NCBI GenBank assembly: GCA_021234155.1
Contig: JAJEKV010000002.1
Span: forward strand, 40,851,841-40,915,840
DNA from: Isoetes taiwanensis
Lineage: Eukaryota > Streptophyta > Lycopodiopsida > Isoetales > Isoetaceae
Length of the DNA: 64,000 bases
Reading direction: 5' to 3'
Below are positions 56,644-64,000 of this stretch, piece after piece. Positions within the stretch are counted from its first letter, which is position 1. Every line of letters begins with the position of its first letter. A model generated the notes under the pieces. That model did not search any database. It was not told the DNA's origin and worked only from the letters and a program-made list of their open reading frames with translations. The translations under genes and the position numbers were made by a program.

Positions 56644-58248
56644 TGTAGTGGGGATTTGGTATCTGGAATGATGGAGTATTGTATTTTTTTGAAGATTCTA
56701 ACCATTTTTCTTACATATTTACAGATAATCTATATATTTTTAGGGAAATTGGTATTTTTTGTGAAGAACCTGATAAGAAGCAGAGGCAACTTCGTAGCGG
56801 CTATTATGTTTGAAGTAACAAGACCCTGATCATGAAGCAGCGGCAACTTGAATAGGATCAAGACTCAAAGGGACGCCAATGGCAGCTATGGAATTATGCA
56901 AGGGAGCCGTATGAAGAAGCGTAAGATTACAAAAATTGAGTTGCAGTTGCATTTGAAGGTCTTGGAATGTATTAGTGGCGGTATTATGGTGGAGGTTTTC
57001 CTCGAAAACCCCTACGTGGGCGAGGTTTTTAGTCCTAGCTATAATACCATTACTATGCATTTCCGAGTTATATTAGTGAGATATGTTTGATACAAAATGT
57101 GTGACGAGATACCATGGCACAAAGTTGAGGAAAACAAAGATCATGTATTCAATTCACAAACTAAGGGTGTGGAATTAGATGCAATGATACGGGAAGATAT
57201 GACATGTTTATGAAGCAAGCAAACAGGAATCGGAATTGAAAGATCACAAAAGAGTGTTCTAAGCAAAGACTAATGAGGTGTGAAGATGAAGATGAGGAAG
57301 GCATTACACCAAGGATTGGATGATGTTACAAGAGGCAGACAGACATGAATAATGGGAAACAAATACAAACAAGGTGAGAAGTGCGGGCAGTACAATCAAG
57401 GTCGCATACCGTCTATCTAAGGGATACAAGTCATGGAATATGAAAGGAAATTAAATGTATTTGAAGAAAATTGATGACTAGGAGCTGATGTGGATGAAAG
57501 GAGGAGAAAAACCTAACGTAAGAGTTAAGGAGATGGGAGCGGGCAGGTCGTTTTGGAACAAGGGCTGCGATTACATGAAAGGAAGACATCGGGGGCATGG
57601 AAGGAGAGCACCAGAAGCAAGGAAATTTTACATGTATATCAGACCTAATTCCAATTGGGCAGCACATTCTATGCAAATTCAGCCTGTGGGTCATCATTAG
57701 CAGCCATAAATCAGAGTATGGAGCACTATAAATTCGTCCTTGTCTTCAATAACAAGTGGAAGCATGTGTTTCTGGCCAGAAATTTCTGATTTAGAGGACA
57801 ACACAATTTGCATTGATCAAGTAGGTATTTTAAATTGTTGTTTTTTCTGGAATTTCATTAAGTTCTGAGATGAAATGGATGTATTTGAAGGGCATTGTTC
57901 CTTACTATTATGAAGATTCATATGGACCAGTTGCTTTATCATTGTCTTATTGCTGATTTCCTTTGAATCATGCCTTGTTATATTGCTATTATTTTTGAAG
58001 ATTCAATGTTATAAAAGACAAGCTGAATTATGATGCTCATTTGTGATGGTTTACAAGTTGCAATTCCTCTTAACAAGCATTGTCAATCTGGAGTTTAGCA
58101 TGTTGCAAGTTGTATATCCATTATGAATTCTCTTGTTGTGAATGAAGTATATTATCTTGCTGCTGGTTATTGCCCTGGTTGTTTTACACTCATGCATCGC
58201 CGTGGAGCTCGGGGTTAGTTGTTTCTAGATTTTGTTGGACTCATTACA
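56644..58248. mobile_element. 1,605-bp TG..CA insertion with TSD ATTGG, probable solo LTR
   Basis: It starts TGTAGTGGGG and ends CTCATTACA. The 5-bp duplication ATTGG lies at 56639-56643 and 58249-58253. Excision restores the outer integrase frame (SYYW then PGMKKQVARHIKECQL). I see no coding domain and no internal pair of direct repeats, so a solo LTR of an otherwise unseen family is most likely; a small non-autonomous LTR element is possible. Confidence 0.85.
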
Positions 58249-58381
58249 ATTGGCCAGGAATGAAGAAGCAGGTAGCTCGCCACATCAAGGAATGTCAGCT
58301 ATGTCAGCAAACGAAGGCAGAACAGCTTCGAATTCCAGGTGCATTGGAACCATTAGCGGTGCCTGTGACGTCCCCTACTCA

Positions 58382-58403
58382 TATACGGTGCCCGCACCGT
58401 ATA
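58382..58403. repeat. 10-bp-stem palindrome near one LTR end
   Basis: tatacggtgc and gcaccgtata form a perfect stem with a 2-base loop. Confidence 0.9.
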
Positions 58404-58561
58404 CAAACAGGAGTTCATCCCCCATACCAGCTCCATACTGATACAGGGCCCTCCACGTATCACTGCAACCTTGATGAGTTCCAGTGGGAAGAATGAAGGG
58501 GTCATTTACCCTGTCTTCCTCAGGGCCTACCTAGCTGCAGAAGCGTAAACATACATGTCAG

Positions 58562-59051
58562 CAGGGAAAAAATTAAGGAACTGTTATATCCAAAGTGGTG
58601 AAATAGACTTGGCTAAAGTATGCCAAAAGTTGAGGTGAAAGCTTCTAAGGTTTAGCTAAACTTTTCAAATTTTGCCACCAGTACTTTCTTACATTTGGCT
58701 AAACTGTTATCTAAAAATTAGAAAATTTCTATCACTTGGTTATTTTGCACTAATTCAAGACCTAAATATAACCAACCATAATAGATATAAATGTTATAGA
58801 ATACATTGGCTAAAGTACGCCAAAATTTGACATAAAAGCTTCTACGTTTTGGCTAAACTTTCAAATTTTTACCACTTATACTTTCTTGCGGTTAGCTAAA
58901 GTCAGATAAAACGGAGGTGGTGCGTGAAATAGATTTGGCTAATATTTTCTTTTTTTTTTGGCCCAAAAAGGCATATAGTTTAGCCGATTTGTTTCAAAAA
59001 AAGACCAAAATTTCGCCATTTGGCTAAGATTAGCCACTATTTTTTTCCCTG
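58562..59051. mobile_element. hAT-type MITE copy 2 (490 bp) in gypsy LTR
   Basis: It has the same CAGGGAAAAAA..TTTTTTCCCTG termini and nearly the same body as 34924-35415. It is flanked by the perfect 8-bp duplication CATGTCAG (58554-58561 and 59052-59059). Confidence 0.95.
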
Positions 59052-60395
59052 CATGTCAGTATACAACATCAACATCACATAACCATCTCGAAGGATGGCT
59101 CATCACATATCTGCATAGACAAAGATCAGTACATCACATGGGGAATCCTACCCAAGGCTCAGACTCAAGGGGATGACTGACGGCTTGGGTCTCCAGAGGT
59201 CATTGCAGACAGAATTCATGGCAAATGGATTTGGCTGGCATAAGAACATGGCTTAGGGTTGTCCACTCCATCCGCCCCTCCTGTGCACACTTTGCAGAGT
59301 AGGTTGAAGAGTGTTGGGACCTGACTGTAGCCCGCCGGATGCATAGCCAAAGGGGCTATTCCTGGGTTGCATCTCCCCAGTTCCGTCGGGGCAGGTAGGG
59401 ATCACTCCCTCCAGAGATCTACATGCTGACTCAAGGTGACTAGAGGGCCACTGCCCTTATTCGACTTGAACCCAATGGAGAGTGACGCATCACTCCACGG
59501 GTGTCGAGCCCATGCCTTACCCACACTCAGTGGCAAGCCATTAGACCTAGTCCACAATGATCCCCGGTAGGCCTTACACACACCAGAGGGATCGTTCAAG
59601 AGTCAGAACACGAACCTCCTTATAAGCCAGTCTGGCCCCTTCACCCACAACCAGGTGTGGCTCTTGTACACAGGCCGAATTTACAGTGTGCTAAAGAGGC
59701 TAGCTAGGAGCATCAACTACCAGGCTTTAGGGTCTCTACCCCCCTTCCCAATACAATGAGTTCACAGAGATACATCATCATACACATCACAGAAGAACTA
59801 AAGAACAAGATCTAATCTATATCATAGGGTTAGGTTCTTTAGTTAGAGCTTGGTATCTAGAGATCTAGATGGCTGCTGCAATTTAATAGGCTAAACCTAC
59901 TGATTCAATGATTAGAAGACGATTTAGGCTATTAAATTGACCAAATACCTGGTCCTTGGCTCGCTCCTCCTGCCCTGAACTCGACCATCCTGCTGAACCG
60001 CTTGAATCAAGGAAAACTAATGGTGCAATTCGCTCAGACAGAGTCTGGGAGGCGGTTTTGACTCCTGGGGCAGCCAAAACAGAGCTCTAGAACCCTATGG
60101 ACGAAAATGGGCAAGTTAGGGTTTCTCCTACCTAAATAGGCAAGGGGTTAGGGCTAGGGTTTCCAATTATCCCTTTAGGCATGTGGGATAATTGGGAATG
60201 GCCCACTTGCCTTTAATGGCTAGGTGGCATAAATGTATCCACATGGAAAGGTGTGCACCTTAATAAATGTGCACATTGGTAAATGTGCACATTAATAAAT
60301 GCACACACTTTGCAAGTTGCCCCCTAGGGGCTACCCGCTTGGCTACACATCGGCGTACACGACGTCAGTCGGGGTGGCATGTATGCGTGACGAGG

Positions 60396-60432
60396 CAGTA
60401 CAGTATACGTCCTGGGACCGTATACTGTACTG
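60396..60432. repeat. 14-bp-stem palindrome near the other LTR end
   Basis: cagtacagtatacg (60396-60409) and cgtatactgtactg (60419-60432) pair perfectly around a 9-base loop, 8 bases from the LTR edge. Confidence 0.92.
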
Positions 60433-60509
60433 GAACGTCACATTCTCCCCACCTTGAAATGATGCTGTCCGCAGCATCGTAGGTCTCCCCACCTTGGAAT
60501 CTTCCTAAC

Positions 60510-61050
60510 CTGCAATCAACTTGATGCATACAATATACTACTATAATACTTACACATTTATTAAGATTATCTTAAGGTAATATTTTTAAATCATTATTAC
60601 GCCATTACATTATCAAATAACTTGTCAATTCGTAACTTCTATTAAAACAAGGTACTTATTAGTCTCCGTTATTACAACATTTAGTTTATCACAATTTAAC
60701 ACTTTCATATACAATTATTATTTAAGGTACTCTTCATTCCTTGCAACACATTCCAACAAAATTTGTGTTGCAAGTCTTCGCACCTTAAAATCCTGCATTA
60801 ATTTTACAATATCTATAATTTAATTATTAGAATTACTCTAAGGTAATGTTTAAGACATTAATGTACTATTTCATTATCCAATTAACTTATCACTTCATAA
60901 CTTAATCCACGCAAGGTAATTATTAACCTTACTTAATACAACATTTAAGTTTATCAAAGTTTATCAATTTCATACAAAATTTACACTTCTAAGGTACTCT
61001 TCATCCCTTGCAACACATTATAACAAAATTTGTGTTGCAAGTCTTCATAG
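60510..61050. repeat. Tandem duplication, unit about 267 bp
   Basis: Two units share aaggtaat, cattatc, taacttat, ggtactcttcat, ccttgcaacacatt and aacaaaatttgtgttgcaag in the same order. The ggtactcttcat marks lie at 60726 and 60993. The units are AT-rich and noncoding. Confidence 0.8.
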
Positions 61051-61511
61051 CTCGACCTCCTTGCCCTCCAGAGTGCTCTATTGGCTTGCAGGTCGACACT
61101 ACGTTAGTATCATTTTAATTATTAATCAAATTTTGGTTATATGGTGACCACCCCACCTATCTACATGAATGCATGGCTAATCTCCCGGCGTAGGAAGAGG
61201 ATGCTTCTTCCATCGTGGCCGTGGAGACAGCGCCCTATAATGCCTATATGCCGCTCATGCCTACACCTTTAGTTGCCCAACGTGGAGGATAGGTCCTTCC
61301 CGTATATGGGGCGTGAAGGACAGATTCCTATGGGGCTAGAGGTGCTTTTCCTATCAATGCATTCCTCAATGACCTCCTTTCTCTCGAGGTCGTCTACTTC
61401 CGTGGGACAGAAGTAGACTTTCTAACCTACCTTCCACTCATCCAAGCGGAAACGCGGTCATGCCTACATTGATATTACACCACGTCCTAGAGATCACCGT
61501 AGTGGTCCCAT

Positions 61512-61550
61512 CATCGGTAAATACGCATGCAACCCATACCTGGCATAGGT
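61512..61550. repeat. Hairpin ACGCATGCAACC / GGTTGCATGCGT
   Basis: A perfect 12-bp inverted repeat with a short loop (catacctggcata) lies inside copy 3. It may correspond to the palindromic GATG arrays of copies 1 and 2. Confidence 0.75.
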
Positions 61551-64000
61551 TGCATGCGTAGATTAATCTTAACTACACATGAAATTAATCTAAACATAAA
61601 TCGACATGCCTGAGCCGATTTTTGCTGGCTCCTTTAATGCATGTGATTAACATAATTACCCTAAGGTAATATTTATGAATTAACATTATCATAGTATCGG
61701 ATACATTACTTCCGATAGTACAATTATGTTTACTCTAAGCTTTACAATATTTACGACTTTTAGATCGCGATTATTTAAACAATAACCCTGATTTAGACCT
61801 ATTGTATCATAGTAGATGTGCTTCTTATTCTCTTCCTTGGGTCTTGCATTACCCTTGGAAGTATATCCCTAAGATGCACTTAAGTATATCCGAATTCTAT
61901 TTTCTATTTATATTTATAAGGACCCCGAGGTCATATAGCTATCCTTGGAAGGAATTGCATCCTTGCGAAGGATTAATTAACATGCTACCTCACATTATCG
62001 TTGTTATTTAACTTATTTCCCTATGATACATATACATACAACAAATTCTATGCAGTTATTAGGATCTATATTTAACTTATCAACAAGACACATTAAAGCT
62101 TATAATACATGCACACGCCTTACCTAAGGCTAGAACACATCCACCCATTGAGCCGGCGTCGAGTGATTTGGAGATGACTTGGTCGTTGCATTGTTCCCAT
62201 AGTTTTGCTCCACTTCATTGGTGTAGTTAGCTACTACGTCAGTCTCGCACGTTGAAGGCCTCCTGAGCACTAAGGTATCTATCTATCTTACGCTCTATTC
62301 GCTTCGGCCATTGCCGGAGTGAACTCTATTCTACGGGTCAGTCAATTCGATGCAAGTGCGTTCAATCAAAAAAATTGAGCCCTCCCACTTTCTTCGAAAA
62401 GAAAATGGTCCTGCACCCCTTCAATGACGTTGTACACAACGTCATATCTATTCTCTCCCCTTAAGAGGTTATACGCTTCTTACTTAGCGCATTACTTTAC
62501 TAGCCTTAGCTAACATATATAACCATCTAAGATGGATGCACATATTATGTTATCATTTATTTCAATATAGTTATGGGTTACCTACTTAGTTAGAACGATT
62601 CTAAACCACAAGGTTTTGTCATGACGACAATTCCTTTTGTCTCAAAAGACTATTTAATTACTATAACTCTTATTTTAGATGTACTTTACATGTATTATTC
62701 TTTTATATTCTAGAGATTCCCCCTTTCTTAGTTATTTAAACTCTTGGAATATTCCTACCAATCGAATTGATGCCATCGTAACAAGTTGGCCGGACTTGTT
62801 AGATTACTTCTTTTCTTTCGGTTGGATTATTCTTTGGAGGTACTAGATTTATACATGGTCAACAATTATCCTAGCAATGATTCCTTCTTAGCGAGGTGAT
62901 CAATCTCACCAAGTGGTTTCAATATGTTGGATGTCTGTTAACAATCGTGTATAATTTTAGTCACTCCTATGCATTTCCTTCCCACTCCTTGACGCTTAGC
63001 CCAATCTTGGGGCAATCCTTTCAACGAGAATATCTGAAAATGCCGTCTAATCCCAATATGGATGTTACCGTCCATACATTTAACCTACTAGGCCCCATGG
63101 CCTTAGATCCTTGAGCTTGCTAGAAGCGCATCCACTCGTTGCCTACTTGAAGTAGCAAGGTAACGTTCTTCCGAGTCGCTCGATACTTCAGTCTCCTTGA
63201 CGGTGGCTCCTCTTTGATGTAGAGGTTGACTTTGTTCGTTAGAAGCCTCTCATTGCTGGTAACTTTGATGGTGTAGTTGATCACTTGAATTCTTCCATGC
63301 CGCTTTTCAAAAGCCTGAAGGTGGCGCCGTTGAAAAAGATCTTTCATCTTGAACTTTTTGTCTTGGCAGCTAAAGGACGACTCTGTATCCGATATTGTTT
63401 CTTCGACTCCATCGACGTCTCATACGTCTAGTCCTCTTGTCGTTATCGTGTTGCCCGAAGAGTGTTGAGGATGTTGATGGCTTCACCCCTGCAAATTGCC
63501 TGACATCTCTTCCTTTGATCTGTTACGCTATGGGAGAGAAGGAATAACAAGGGAACTATATATGCAAAGCATATAACTTACATAATTACAATTAGTACTA
63601 GAGCTATTAGGTCCCCCTTGTGCCTCCCTTCGAGTTGCACACCTACTCCTTGGCAATGTCATCGGTGTTCCTCCCGGTGCAATGGTGTTGACGATCTATA
63701 TCCTCCTATTTGTACGTCAGTTCGTACTCCGGGGTAACTTGTTGATATACTTGGGCCCTCCGATGTTTGTCGGCTATGGCACAACACGCTTTGCATCACA
63801 TTCTAACTAAAGGTGTGCCGGTCGTTGATGCTTCGACATTTCGGTCGGGCGGTAATTGTGTGACGAGCCTGCCGAGTTGACCCTCCGGGCAACTCGGGAT
63901 CTTGTCTGACTTACAACTAGATTTATGCACAGGTGAATTTAGGTGAAGAATTAAATCTTCCTTTGCAAATTAAATCCACAGTTTAGGCTCAACAAGCAAT

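Larger units (their letters stand above)
47370..58365 (+). mobile_element. Outer Ty3/gypsy element, interrupted by two further insertions
   Basis: Segments are about 47370-48360, 54442-56643 and 58254-58365. Gag shows ARKLEQFSGENRSGLEAEAW, IWWKGYAKAHG, a TAG at 47862, a frameshift near 48140 and the zinc knuckle CFRCFQPGHRTANCP (about 48276-48320). After the inner element the frame resumes with protease (VLIDSGSSHNF), RT ([19 protein letters not shown]), RNase H (VATDASKIATGAVLMQ) and the integrase zinc finger (SPIAGHAGF... CQLCQQTKAEQ, the latter at 58293). RT lacks about 26 residues between GAPILF and DLMDQL (near 55300) and is frameshifted after GYHQ. Its own LTRs are not seen: the left end abuts the RING gene and the right end is cut by gypsy copy 3 at 58366. 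Confidence 0.85.
58366..60440 (-). repeat. 3' LTR of gypsy family A copy 3 (minus strand), with embedded MITE
   Basis: On the plus strand it runs from TGACGTCCCC to GAACGTCA, so the element's LTR ends are TGACGTT..GACGTCA. It is 2,075 bp, or 1,577 bp without the MITE and its TSD. On its right side lies a plus-strand pyrimidine tract (cattctccccacctt), that is, a minus-strand polypurine tract, showing that the body extends right. It aligns with the LTR at 20.2-20.94 kb. Confidence 0.8.
60441..64000 (-). mobile_element. Internal region of gypsy family A copy 3, pol largely missing, runs off the window
   Basis: From the polypurine tract rightwards lies an AT-rich zone that aligns loosely with 20.95-21.4 kb (ggcctgcaa/ggcttgcag; gtgaccacccc words). 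Around 62.58-63.3 kb it aligns with 24.45-25.26 kb (cacaaggttttgtc, cttgttagatt, tacatggtc, ttccttcttagcgag). Between these, no reverse transcriptase or integrase motif is visible, unlike copy 2. It is therefore probably a deleted, non-autonomous copy. No intact ORF. Confidence 0.65.

Overview
This is nuclear DNA of a land plant. The genes have short GT..AG introns and plant-type products: a universal stress protein, a plastid-type SOUL protein, and a UBZ4-SAM-metallo-beta-lactamase SNM1 protein. Ty3/gypsy chromoviruses, LINEs, SINEs, MITEs and decayed gene copies surround them. The compact introns argue weakly against a conifer and a fern or other non-seed vascular plant fits, but the lineage is not proven by the sequence.

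Layout. 1-1.05 kb: 3' end of a gypsy element (family A, + strand). 1.87-7.74 kb: the main gene cluster, with a USP gene (+), a SOUL heme-binding gene (-, eight exons) and an intronless histidine-rich protein gene (+). The last two share a 153-bp divergent promoter with two ABRE/G-box motifs. 8.1-19.4 kb: a graveyard of gene fragments (unknown ORF, Ty1/copia RNase H, PDH-E2 lipoyl domain, STIG1-like, EDS5-type MATE) with MITEs and tandem duplications, flanked by inverted copies of one dispersed repeat. 20.2-26.3 kb: a degraded family-A gypsy element (-). 26.3-30.2 kb: a LINE with a (TCTA)n tail. 30.6-34.2 kb: satellite-like CCGCGCGG modules, an L1-like relic and an LTR-element remnant with a primer-binding site. 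34.2-37.3 kb: a second LINE split by a hAT-type MITE. 37.4-38.7 kb: exon remnants of an unidentified gene. 40.2-44.2 kb: an intact 11-exon SNM1-family DNA repair gene. 45.0-47.4 kb: a multi-exon RING-H2 gene whose last exon runs in frame into a gypsy gag. 47.4-64 kb: a deeply nested retrotransposon stack.

The nesting can be read base by base. An outer gypsy element is interrupted by (1) a complete 6,076-bp gypsy chromovirus with 474/483-bp LTRs and the TSD GGATG, (2) a 1,605-bp TG..CA insertion with the TSD ATTGG, and (3) a third gypsy element whose 2.1-kb LTR itself carries a 490-bp hAT-type MITE with an 8-bp TSD. A second copy of that MITE sits in the LINE at 34.9 kb with a different perfect 8-bp TSD. 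For insertions (1) and (2), and for the LINE copy of the MITE, removing the insert plus one TSD leaves the host element in frame, which confirms the boundaries.

Apparently functional host genes: USP, SOUL, the histidine-rich gene and SNM1. The RING-H2 gene is doubtful because it has a homopolymer frameshift and a retroelement at its 3' end. All other coding matter is transposon or pseudogene.
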